64,000 nucleotides of DNA from Avena insularis (Eukaryota > Streptophyta > Magnoliopsida > Poales > Poaceae): positions 70,166,992 to 70,230,991 of the forward strand of contig CM042687.1 in NCBI GenBank assembly GCA_023614405.1. The letters are read 5' to 3'. This document shows positions 10,965 through 22,399 of this stretch, one piece after another. A program made the position numbers and the translations under genes. Within the stretch, counting starts at the first letter, position 1. Each line of letters begins with the position of its first letter. A model generated the notes under the pieces. The model worked only from the letters and a program-made list of their open reading frames with translations. It was not told where the DNA came from and did not search any database.

Positions 10965-12305
10965 GAGAAATGAGCGGGCAAAATGAGCATTCCAATATGG
11001 AGGTCCCAAAATATAATATTTTCTTTCTTCCACATGGGTGCAGGGTGGAGCCGTTCCCCGTTGCCACGTTGAGGACCCTTTCAAAGCTTTTTTATCCTGT
11101 ATGTCACCCATATAAATACATCCATACCACCAAATAGGGAGTCTCGCTTCTTCCGTGATCTCCCTTCACCTTTGAAATGCCTTTCTTTCGAGGAGGATGA
11201 TTGGGTGGAAGAAATCGTCGATTTCAGTACACAACCTTCTTGCATTTATGCAAATATCTACCTTCACTTATCTAAGCAGGTTGCATGCCTTATATCCCTT
11301 GTTTATACATCTGAAAGGTTACTAAGAGCAGGCCAATCATTGATGGTTATGAAAAGCAACCGTCGTAGATCAAATGGCTCCTGTTTGTTCTCATCCCACG
11401 CACGTACACCTGGTTTGCCCCACAGCTGTAAGAGTTCTTCAATTAATGGCCTAAGGTACACATCAATGTCGTTGCCCGGTTGCTTCTGGCCTTGGATGAG
11501 CAGTGGCATCATAATGAACTTACGCACTGGCATCATAATGTACTTAGACCAAACCATAAGTTCCTTGCGTTTGATGAAATGTTTGAGTGAATGTTTGAGC
11601 CCGCCCTCTATAAATACCAAGTTCATTATGATGCCAGTGCGTAAGTTCATTATGATGCCAGCCCGCCCTCCCATACATTTCATCAAACGCAAGGAACATA
11701 TGGTTTGGTCTAAGTACATTATGATGCCAGTGCGTAAGTTCCTTATGATGCCAGTGCTCATCGAAGGCCCAAAGCAACCGGACAACGACATTGATGTGTA
11801 CCTAAGGCCATTAGTTGAAGAACTCTTACAGCTGTGGGGAAAACCAGGTGTACATGCGTGGGATGAGAACAAACAGGAGCCATTTGACCTACGAGGGTTG
11901 CTTTTCGTAACCATCAATTGTTGTCCTGCTCTTAGTAACCTTTCAGGACAAACAAACAAGGGATATAAGTCATGCACGCACTGTTTAGATAAGACTGAAG
12001 GTAGATATTTGCATAAATGCAAGAAGGTTGTGTACCTGGCGAATCGACGATTTCTTCCGACCAATCATCCCATAAGAAAGAAAGGCAAGCATTTCAAAGG
12101 TGAGGCAGATCACCGGAAGAAGCCTGAACTCCCTGCTGGTGATGATGTATTTGGTATGGTCAAGGACATAGAAGTAATCTTTGGAAAGGGTCCCGGCGGT
12201 CAACCAGTTCCGAACGACGTCACTACCAGACACGCACCCATGTTGAAGAAGAAATCTATATTTTGGGAGCTGCCATATTGGAATGTCCGACGTGTCCGCT
12301 CATCA
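10965..12305. repeat. 1.3-kb palindrome of TNP2 transposase sequence
   Basis: The left arm (about 10965-11583) is TNP2 coding sequence in antisense. The right arm (about 11682-12305) is the same part in sense. Both arms read GNDIDVYLRPL-, LLQLWGKPGV- and AWDENKQEPFDL-type peptides on opposite strands. The inner 300 bp or so are close in sequence; the outer part is less alike. The roughly 100-bp centre holds repeated CATTATGATGCCAG units and CCCGCCCTCTATAAAT, which matches the TNP2 promoter of CACTA-C (48191-48204). The block with the first catalytic Asp (TDGMNPF in C) is missing from both arms. Confidence 0.9.
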
Positions 12306-13388
12306 ATCGACGTGATGCACGTGATGAAGAATCTTTGCGTGAACCTGCTAGGATTCCTAGGCGTGTATGGGAAGTCAAAAGATACACCAGAAGCACGGGA
12401 GGACCAGCAAATTATGAAAGACCCAAAGAACATGCATACACAGAACAAGACGGATAAAGGGCGTCACTTAAGTCGTGCCAGCTATGCTCTTACCAAAGCA
12501 GAGAAGGAAATCTTTTTTGAAGTCCTTTACAGTATCAAGGTGCCATCTAGCTTCTCATCTAATATAAAGGGGATAATAAATATGGAAGAGAAAAAGTTCC
12601 AAAACCTGAAGTCTCATGACTGTCACGTGATTATGACGCAGTTGCTTCCGATTGCATTGAGGGGGATTCTACCGGAAAATGTTCGAGTACCCATTGTGAA
12701 GTTATGTGCACTCCTCAATGCAATATCTCGGAATGTAATCAATCTAGATATTCTGCTAAGCTTACAGAAGGATGTGGTACAATGTCTTGTTAGTTTTGAG
12801 TTGGTGTTCCCACCATCCTTCTTCAATATTATGACGCATCTCCTGGTTCACCCACTGGAAGAGATTGCCATTCTCGATCCTGTATTTCTGCATAATATGT
12901 TCCCCTTTGAGAGGTTCATGGGAGTCTTAAAGAAATATGTTCATAACCATGCTAGAACAGAAGGAAGCATCTCCAAGGTATATGGAACAGAGGAGGTCAT
13001 TGATTTTTGTGTTCACTTTATTCCTGGCCTTAAGCCGATTGGTGTTCCTGACTCGCGGCATGAAGGAAGACTAGGTGGAAAAGGCAGCTGGCAAAGAAAG
13101 CAATGATATGTAGGGACAGGGATTCTTTCACTAATGCACACTACATAGTTCTACATAATTCCACCTTGGCAGCTCCGTATATCGAGGAACGCAAGAATAT
13201 TGTACGCTCCAAAAACCCGGGGAAGACTGACTCATAGATTACAGATGAACACATGAAGTCTTTTGGCGGTTGAATGCGGATACATCTCTTGAATGACACC
13301 ACTATTGAAGATCATCTATACTTGTTGGCCTCGTCACCATCTTCTACTATATTGAATTTCCAAGGGTACAAAATAAATGGGAATACCA
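11640..13388 (+). pseudogene. TNP2-type CACTA transposase, CACTA-B, truncated at both ends
   Basis: TNP2 proteins are the catalytic transposases of CACTA elements. One long frame runs to a stop at 13106 and covers the Transposase_21 part (NDIDVYLRPLVEELLQLWGK, NLSGQTNKGYKSCTHC, SSIDVMHVMKN, which holds a conserved Asp) and the DUF4218-like part (LKSHDCHVIMTQLLPIALRG, FPPSFFNIMTHLLVH, MFPFERFMGVLKKYVHN). After 13106 the homology goes on in other frames to about 13386 (INGNT), where it stops. The N-terminal Transpos_assoc domain, the TDGMNPF catalytic block and the DUF4216 C-terminus are all absent, so it cannot be active. The open frame extends upstream through the palindrome's antisense arm, which is not homologous protein. 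Confidence 0.88.
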
Positions 13389-13396
13389 CTGCATGA

Positions 13397-16300
13397 TGTA
13401 GTACACTATAGTCGTTGACATAAAATCAATGAAACGCCGTTCACTAGTATTACATCCCTCAGAGTAGTACAACAGAAACATAGCAGGTCCAAGACATGAC
13501 TATAGGTTACAACTCAACTCTTTACACAAGATCCAGAGAACACTCTAGGTTAAAGAGAGAGAAAGAAACTTCGTACAAAGAAGAATCAGAAATAAACAAC
13601 TCCAAAATTATAATACTATTAAGTCTAATATCTTAACTAATGGTCTGGCATTGCTGCTATTCTTATCTAATCAGCAACTTTGTCTTCACTTGAGCTGATG
13701 TATATGTTGAATTTCTTGACTTCATTGAAGAATTTTAGCTTTTAGTGATGATTCCTGGAGCATAACTTGATGTAGACGTCGTCTGTTCTGGCTTTAGAAC
13801 CTAGCAAGGGTTAAGAAGTTACTTTGAGTACGAGCGTACTCAACAAGTCCACTAGAAAAGGATTGTTTGATGCACTATAACTACAGCCACAGACCGTAGG
13901 TCGTAGGCAATGCAAGTTTTCATAAACCTTTCTTCAAAGATTGCTTTTATTCTGAAAACTATGTCCGTCATCCTTCACGGGTTTACCAGAACTTTCATGG
14001 AGTTCCTTTCCCGCCGCGTTCGCAGCTCCTTCCTGGAACAGGGAGTAAGAAGTTACAGTTCTTACACTCTGCAGAGGTGTGTCACTTTACCCATGAGAGA
14101 TCTTAGCTTTGTTGCACATCCGAATTGCAGGTTTGTTGACACTTCCTTGGTGTGAGGCCCAGACTAAGATCCAATCCAATCACTGCCTTCTCCGCGACCA
14201 CGCATGTCTCTTTGGTGTACGCCAGCCCACCTATTGAATTCCGCAATGGCAGTACAGACCGTTCAGATGCCGGAACTATCGTGGGACGTTGAGGGCTCCG
14301 ACCCATATGCTGCATATCCTCTACGAATAACCATAAATAATATGCACGCTACGAGTGATAACAGCCACGACCCGCACATCCAGCTCCATGCAAGAGTGAA
14401 AAGATATAGCTGACTTCTTCGTCCCATTCCAAATCTCATGGTTAACGCGTAATATACGGCGCAAGAATCACTGGAGACATTGGTTGTTAATTCCTAGAGA
14501 ATATGTTCCTTTACCACCGGAACTCTTATAGTAGGTTATTACCTCATGGTAAATAACCTATAATCACATTATTATGAAAATAGTGTTTTCTGTCCTTTTT
14601 CAAATGCAGGTGATGACAATAATGGATTTGCAAAATACTTCACGAAAAATAATCAAAGGACATGAGCAAGTGTGAACTTGCCTTTTGTGATTGCAAGATT
14701 ATGCACTCACGGTCTTCAAGACAATATAAGATCCAATAGCTGAAATTTGCATCATTGGTCCGGTAAGGACTAATGTTTAAAGAAGCAAGATGCTTTTATG
14801 AATAAGTAATGTAATGCAAGTTGATAAACGCGAATCCCGAGGATAACGTTGATCTAGGGTTTGGATACTGGAAAGGGTTTCCTTGGAATGTGTTGCCCTT
14901 TTAGATTAAGTTTCATACATGTGCTTCTTATTAAGGTTTGTGAGTGTGTGGAGAACAACATGTATTGATACAACAACAAAGTACACAGTATGGAATGCCA
15001 CATAAGGTTGATTACATATTAATTGTTTATTTTCAAGTTTTACTTTACAAGTTATGTCACTTATAATGAATTTAAGTATTAACAATTTTATTATACAAGT
15101 TAAGTATAAAGTAAGGTGTTTACTATTAATTGTTATATGTTGATTGAAGTGGCAAAACGAATAACTTTTGAAGAAACTCTTACTCAACTAAGTAGAAGTA
15201 TGTAAGCTTTTAAGTTAACTTTATGAGGTGTTCTTTCTAGTTATAGTCTTTAAGTCAGAAGGAATTGCCTTTACTGGAATAATGATATTAGTAGTATTTG
15301 AGACTTATCTATCTTGGTTCTTAACTGGGTTGGTTTGGTATTAAGATGCTTTACAATTTAATTATAACAAACCAAAGTTAACTATAAAGTATTTAATAAA
15401 GTTTTTAGCATTATACTTAAAGCTTGGTAACTATAAGTAACTTTAAGAATGTAGGTAGACTTAGGGTGAATTACCTATGATACTTATATATTGTGCACTT
15501 TATATTGTTTCCTTAGAGTTACCTATGAATGGCATTACTTCTATTGGAGTAGTGATTCCTTTACATTATAATGGTATAAAGGAATTTACCTTCCTATAAA
15601 GATGTGCTTAAGGGTTATGGATAAGTAAACAATATTATTTACTACTTATGGACTCACTTATAGTGTTTTGTTTTGTTTATAAATTTGTGGTCAAAGTAAA
15701 GGAATAGGTTTTATTTCTTTACAAATTATTCTTAGAGATTTTATATTAGATAAGGATTCTTTTATAAAATAATTTATACTTATGGTTGAAGTATAATTTA
15801 AATAAATTGTATTTAAAATGTGTTGAACCATTTTGACTTCATATATCAATATTGAAGACTAGTATTACTTATTAAATCTAAATTGTTAATTTTAGGAATA
15901 TTAATAAATTTTATTTACCTTATATGAATTATATATTAAGGAAATAAGTTTATGTTTAAGTTATTAAATTATTTAATCTTTTATTTAACTCAAAAGTGGA
16001 ATATTATATTTTTAGCATATAAATATTATCTTTGTGATCATTTTGGTATATTACACTTATTTTTGTGATTTAAAAAATAATAAGATATGATTTTAATAAG
16101 GTTTATTACTCTATAAATACTTAATAAATAATAGATATTTAATTAAGAGGAATAATAATGTATAATTATAGTTTTATACTCTAATTCTTATTTTTCTAAG
16201 AATTTTGGTATTTTATTTAGATTTTTAACATTTACCATTATTAAAATATTAATTATCAAAGTATTCAAACTTTATAAAGTATTTATTAAATAATATTTAT

Positions 16301-19300
16301 TTAGATAATCATTATCATAATATTTAATAATAACTTTAAGTTATAGAGTTTATTTTTCTAAAAAAATTCATATATTATATGTATTTTTCTGATTTATAAA
16401 ACAAAAGATATTAAATTTACAAGATTTAATCATTTTATTTTATTTCTATAATATTTGAAATGTGAATTCATATCGTTTTAATTATTTTCTAAAGAGACAC
16501 AGACTTTTTATACCGCAAACCTACCTAGCCTAAGTCACTAACTAGTGGGCCATCGACCACATCACCCCTCAGATTGGTGAATTCATTTGTTACTAACCCA
16601 CTCACTACCCACATCCAATGACAGGTGGGCCAGGGACTACGTCACCTGCCACGTGGGTAAGGACCGAGTCAAGTTTTGGACCAGGTCAACCCTGATGCGT
16701 GCATGATGTCATTGTGACATCAGCACGGCCTCCACCACCAGATAGTGGTCACCGGCAGCGAGCTAGAGCTCCCAAGTGACCGTGGATGGTTGGGTTAGAA
16801 CCGTGCGGGCAAGGCGATCCTAGGGGTGGTGTCTACGCTATGATTTAGTCGCCGGAGTTGCTCCAGGGATGATCTACGGCGGCGGCATCCAACGGCTCGA
16901 TGGCGAACTCGAGCTATGGAAAATACTAGGAAGTGCAGTTAGGGTTGTTCAATGCGGAAACTTACCCCCGATGTGATGGTGTGGTCGGCGATGCAAATGG
17001 TGACCAGAGGCAATCACAAGGTCGCCAATTCCGACCGGCGGCTGCGGAGGAAATTGATAAAATTCGCTTGACTCTTCACTCCCTTTGATTCCATCTTGCT
17101 CTCAGATGATAAACATGCGGTGGCGCTTCTCCTCGACCCCACCACGCCTGTCAAGGTGGACTACAACGACGGCTAGCCGAAGCTCGCTGGCGGCGGCATT
17201 TGTTCATTGGGGAATACATGGGGAGTTTGAGAGAGCACGCGTGAAGTGATCAGGATGATACTTAGGGCGTCGTCGTGTCGATCTTATCCACGCGAAGACC
17301 GTGGTGGCGGCGTGACGTCGACGGCGGCATCGGGTGGTCGGTGACCTTCCAGCGAGCAGCTTGCCGGGGAGGAACACAACGGATTAGAATTCCAAAAGGG
17401 TACGTGGGCTTGGGCCGTTGTTGGGATGCAGCGAAGTGAGCGGCTTATTTCTGCTGCTACTCGCGGGCGTCAGTTAGTAGCTAAGGTACTGGGCCTTTGG
17501 GCCATTTCTGGACTGAGCTCGTTTCCTTTTCTTTATTCTTTTAATTTTCTGATTATAATTTCCTGTTTTCTGTCAGATTTGAATTTTTATATTTGGCTTG
17601 AACTTTTATTTTTTAAATTTTATTTGCTAAATACTTGCAGCAACAATAAAGTTATTATGAATCAATTGGTGAACTTTTATTATATATTATTATATTTTCT
17701 TCATTTTCTTTATATATTCTTTCCTATAACATTGTTTTCACTTTTATGAGAAGTAATTAAGTTTTAAAATGTTTAGTAATATCCATAGGGTTTATTTACA
17801 TGTATTTAATCCTATAGTAAAGCATAGGGTGATTTATAATTATTGTATCCCACTTATTCCATGCTCATATGAAATCAGTGGTTAGAGAAATGAATTAAAG
17901 ACTTTGTCTAATGATTATAGATAGAATATTTATGAGATGTTGATGAGAAAACTTATTAATAAGTTTAGAGTTCTCAATTGTAATTACTCACCCTAAGGTT
18001 TAGGGTTCTTACTTTACTTATAATCTTTTGTGGATGTGAATAAAGATTAATGGCTAAATATATTGTCTTTATGTTTGAGATCAGAATGATGTTATCTGGA
18101 ATGTCCCATGAAAAGGATTTGACAAAGATAACTCCTAAGCACATTTGATTATGATAATTAGAAATTATAAAGATGTGCTTAGTTGATTTGTTATAGGAAA
18201 ATATTCCTATGAAGCATTGTGGAAACAAGATGATAGATCAACCATAGAAAGTGGGTACTAGGTTTAGTCTTAGATTTAGGGTTTAGTGTTTAGCGAAGAT
18301 TCCTATATTCCATACTTCATAATTTCTGGACTTCTAATTAAGGAATTCATTTCCTAGATATACTACTTCATATCCATCATCATGTGCTATCATGATGAGC
18401 TTTGCTTCACAAGAATATTCTTATCCACCTTTTATGCTTCTAAAGCCATTTATAAATCCAATGAGCTTGTCATTAAAGCCTTTCATAATCATTTATATCT
18501 ATACTTGGCTATATCAACTACTCTATTACTGATAATCCCCAATCCAACAAGTGGTTACTTGAAACTCCAATTATACTCTTCCTTAATCATCCCTCACTAA
18601 TATCACTTCAATAGATGTATACATCAAATCCTACTTCACCTCAAGTGCTTAGTATTTCCAAAGAGGAAAATACTACTTTTATAATCCAATGTTACTCTAG
18701 CATCATCTTATTCTTACTATCTTGCCTCTTCTTAACTCCAATATCTAACATTCCAACCTCACATTATATTAATGTGACTCGTAATGACTAATCTAGGATA
18801 ATATATCTATACTATAGTTCAATCATGTTCTATCCACCAATGTCACTTATACATGGTATAAGCATTTAATATTGATGACTTAAGCATGATCATTATAATT
18901 CTTTGATCCTTTATGGTTCAGGTTTCCAGTTGCTAATCAAGGCTTCATCAATACAACATTATAGTTGTATTGAAATTATCTTCTTAGTATCTCTATTGGA
19001 TTAAGGAACGTTATTCATAGACTATGCTTACTTAATCCAATAGAATTACTCCTTGGTATCTATATTTAGGATTCATCCTTGCAATCTTCTTTGTTACCAT
19101 ATTGATTTGATTTCCTCCAATCACTCTCATTCTATAGATAACATCTAAAACTAGCATCACTATTTACCTCTTCTGACTTCTTATCTAAAGGACTGAAGTG
19201 AATGCTATGATAAGGACAAGAGTTGATAGGTCAAGAATTGATAGGTTGAGAATTGGTGAATCAATAGTTGACTTCTCAATATTGATGAACAACAAATATA

Positions 19301-19604
19301 AAGATAGGATTCAATAGAGATTTTAAAGATTGATATGGAAAGAAAGATATATGGTGAATGATCTTAACTTTGGTTACTTTCCTACTCAATCTCACTAGAG
19401 AGTTAAAGTTAGGTATTTCCATGATACTCATGGTATAAGTAGATGATATTAAGATATAGTTGTTACATTCTTATTATTTGTGTTATATTTATAATTTGGT
19501 ATTCATGAGTGATTATAATGAATACTATGATATGATCACCTAAGGATCAAATATAAATCATTAAGTAATGTATTCGGTTTGAATTTTATTACATTTGATC
19601 TACC
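13397..19604 (-). mobile_element. LTR-type insertion without coding region (solo LTR or LARD-like), minus strand
   Basis: CATGA at 13392-13396 is repeated at 19605-19609. The left flank is TNP2 and the right flank continues with the LTPEQ 3' sequence, so the flanks support one insertion. Ends are TGTAG and CTACC (one base off the TG..CA rule). Read on the minus strand, it has an AT-rich start with CCTAAACC-like runs (18300-17980), a GC-rich block (17420-16500), an AT-rich part, and then a CGTCCCATTCC-type and GAGTACGCTCGTACTC-like region (14430-13820) typical of long Gypsy LTRs of grasses. No gag, pol, PBS or PPT is visible. At 6.2 kb it is long for a solo LTR and may hold a further AT-rich insert between 17700 and 19560. 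Confidence 0.6.
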
Positions 19605-20615
19605 CATGACTGAGTCACTCCAACATTCCAAAACAAGTTCAGCCGATTATGACTTAATCTGGCCATGTATCTTCATTTTTAGTTGCATTATGTACTTTAA
19701 TTCCAGTTCTATCGTAATAAAATTTTCTTCCCACCCATTATTTCCCGCCCTTTTCTTCCCGCCCTTTACCTCCCGCGCATCGAGCCTAGCTCTGAGAATT
19801 TTAAATGGTTCATAGTTATTCAAATTCAAACACTTTTCAAATGCTTCATAGTTTAAATGGTTACATTAACTATTTTTAAAAACAGGAAATGGCTTTGAAT
19901 TAGTTATTCAAATTCAAACACATTTATGTTTAAAGTTTTTCTAAATTCCTAATTAATATGCAAAAAATATAAGTTAATTCATGTTTAATTTTAAATGGTT
20001 CATAGTTTCAATGGTTACATTAATTATTTTTAAAAACAGAAAATGATTTTGAATTAGTTATTCAAATTCATACAATTTTTATGTTTAAAGTTTTTCTAAA
20101 TTACAAATTAATATGCAAAAAATATAAGTTAATTCATTTTTATTTTTAAATGGTTACATTAGTTATTTTTAAAAACAAAAAATGGTTTTGAATTAGTTAT
20201 TCAAATTCATACGCTTTTATGTTTAAAGTTTTTCTAAATTCCAAATTAATATGCAAAAAATATAAGTTAATTCATTTTTAATTTTAAATGGTTCATAGTT
20301 TAAATGGTTACATTAATTATTTTTAAAAACATAAAATGGTTTTGAATAAGTTATTCAAATTCAATCACTTTTTATGTTTAAAGTTTTTCTAAATTCTAAA
20401 TTAATATGCAAAAAATATAAGTTATTTCATTTTTTAATTTTAAATAGTTCATATTTTAAATGGTTACATTAATTATTTTTAAAAACAGAAAATGGTTTTG
20501 AATTAACTATTCAAATTCAAACACTTTTTATGTTTAAAGTATTTCTAAATTCCAAATTAATTATCATTTAAAAACATTACAAATTAAAACCCCAAAATAA
20601 AAAATAAGGTGGGAA
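19605..20615 (+). repeat. LTPEQ 3' flank, E2F-like sites and AT-rich tandem array (CACTA-B)
   Basis: The sequence resumes at CATGACTGAGTCACTCC, equal to the stop codon and 3' flank of the LTPEQ gene in C (61362 onward); no LTPEQ coding sequence remains. Two TTCCCGCC sites (19742-19749, 19756-19763) precede the array. Its landmark (GGTTTTGAATTAG or close variants) recurs near 19891, 20044, 20184, 20338 and 20494, spacings of about 153, 140, 154 and 156. A decayed GGTGGGAA (20608-20615) closes it. Confidence 0.8.
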
Positions 20616-20641
20616 CAGAGAGATAATTTGTGAAAAAATTT

Positions 20642-20830
20642 GAAAACGGGACCTTTATTCCCGGTTTTTGGATCCAACCGGGACTAAAGGCCTCCTTCGT
20701 GCGCCGCTTGGGCTCAGCCCAAAATATGAAAAAAAAAGTGGAGCATACGTCTCGGTTGGTGGCTTCAACCGGATGTATGACCCTTTAGTACCGGTTGGAG
20801 CCAACAGCCGGGACTAAAGGCCTCTTTTTA
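20642..20830 (+). repeat. Internal subterminal repeats with fossil TIR, CACTA-B
   Basis: GAAAACGGGACC at 20642-20653 resembles the inner half of the outer TIR. Several CCGGTTGG / CCAACCGGGACTAAAGG units follow. The position, between the AT-rich array and the TNPA leader, is the same as in A, C and D. Confidence 0.7.
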
Positions 20831-21560
20831 TAATTAGCACGCCTCTTCTTCTTCCCCATCTCTCTCACATTCTCGTGCAAGGACTCAAGCGACGGCGTAG
20901 GCTGCCCCGTCGCCCTACACGCCCTACCAGCACCAGCCGCCGCCACGCCGCGCACGCGCGCACTTGTCGCTCGCATGTCGTCGCCGCGTAATAAATCGGC
21001 CGTCGCCTTGCGGCGCCTCGTCGTCCGTTACCGCCGTCGTCATATGCTATGTAAACTGTCGTCGCCGACGGTTGTCTGATCCAAGTCGTCGTACGTATGT
21101 CTCCCGCTGCATCGTCCGCACGCGCCACCCGTATAATCTTTATTGCATAATCTTTATATTCTTTATATACATAGTATAATCTTTATACTATGTATAATCT
21201 TTATTTTAGGCAAAGATTTATTGTATAATATTTATTGTATACTTTCTACTATGTATAATCTTTATACATAGTATAATCCTTATTTTAGGCAAAGTATAAT
21301 CTTTAAACAATTCTTTATATACATATTATAATCTTTATCGTATAATATTTAGGCAAAGGTTTTTTAGGCAAATATTTTTTAGGCAAACAATTTTTAGGCA
21401 AACAATTTTTAGGCAAAAATCTTTTTGTATAAGATTTACAATAGTATAATCTTTATTGTATGATAGTATAATATTTATTTATATGTATATTCTTATTTAC
21501 CATAATTACTTTTTATATGTATATAGTTACCATTTTTTAGTTAATTACTAGCAGCGCCGT
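20831..21560 (+). other. GC-rich TNPA leader block followed by low-complexity AT DNA
   Basis: TTTTTATAATTAG near 20824 could be a TATA element for the TNPA transcript. The GC-rich stretch to about 21125 has overlapping open frames on both strands but no family I recognise, and resembles the leader blocks at 9000-9470 and 62520-62990. From 21130 to 21500 the DNA is a degenerate array of TATAATCTTTAT and TTAGGCAAA units. Confidence 0.45.
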
Positions 21561-22399
21561 TAGTTCAGGGTTCCCCCCTAGTTTAGGGTTCTCCTTCTTC
21601 CCTGTTCCTCTTTCACTCACCCGCAATAGATCGCCGCCGTCGCGAGGACAATCGCTTCAGGGTGAGCCACTGAACCTCCCTGGCCCAGTAATTGCTTCCT
21701 GGCGTTGCACGTAGCTACTGCTCGCCGTACACCCGAGAGCTCCGCCGCAGCTGCTCGACGTCGCGCTTGCTCCGGAGACCATTAGCTAGCGGCGCTAGGT
21801 TAGATAGCTTCCTCTCCCTAGCGTGGTTCAAACGGACACAACGGCGCACCCTAGAATCGCCGGAAACGTCACCGGCGACCACCGCCTTCCGCTCTGTGTC
21901 GTCGCGCCTAACGTGGCCACCACGTGGCCACAGGGTGTACCCAGCGTGGCCTGGGGCCGTTCGTCTATTTGTTTAAGCTATCATCATACATTGTCAAGAA
22001 ATTTAAAACCCTAGTTTAGTTAAAGAAACATCGACACCCCTTATGTACATGTGGGTTCGCCGGTGTGTCCTCGCCAGGGCATCCCAAACCCTTTTAAATC
22101 GATGTTGCACCTAGGGTTAGTGTAGGATCTCTAAATCTGACATGTCATACATATTGATTGCACATTGCATTATGCCATGTATTGATTGTCACCTTTCTTT
22201 CCGGTATTGGTTCTTCGCGATAGGATTCGAGCCCGAGGGTTTCTCCAAATTAGGGTTTCTGATATTGTAAATTAATTTTTATTATTGTGTATGTATATAT
22301 TAGGGTTTCTCCAAATTAGGATTTTTATCTCTCAACACCCTACCTAACATTCTCCCTTAGTTGCTTTGACTTATTTGCTTTTCCACCTATGCAGAAAAT
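21561..22399 (+). repeat. LTR-like leader segment before TNPA, CACTA-B
   Basis: 22010-22399 is the inverted copy of about 7340-7750. It includes the CTTTCTTTCCGGT landmark near 22200 and two AATTAGGGTTTCT blocks. To the left, 21590-21980 is GC-rich. A has much more AT-rich sequence between these two parts, so B has lost it or A gained it. No gene is seen. Confidence 0.65.

Larger units (their letters stand above)
3049..11634 (-). mobile_element. CACTA-A: large bimodular CACTA, minus strand, 5' end missing
   Basis: The 3' TIR (CACTGGTGGCGAATGTGCC) is at 3049. Moving right, and so toward the element's 5' side, come 3' subterminal repeats, a Ulp1-like gene, a TNPA-like gene, a long leader with LTR-like sequence, internal subterminal repeats, an AT-rich tandem array, the LTPEQ gene, and about 620 bp of TNP2. 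There the sequence turns into its own inverted copy (CACTA-B). No 5' TIR exists, so A ends at the palindrome centre. The TNPA/protease half is a clear mirror image of 22010-26683. Confidence 0.8.

Noticed and set aside
11111..11118. TATAAATA as a promoter driving the hairpin
   Set aside because: The same position in other TNP2 copies is coding sequence (ACCATATCAAATACATC-like), so the TATA look is a by-product of mutation in the arm.
11303..12064. Long minus-strand open frame of 253 codons across the palindrome
   Set aside because: It is the antisense arm of the inverted TNP2 duplication read through the loop. Only the part left of the centre resembles TNP2; it is not a separate gene.
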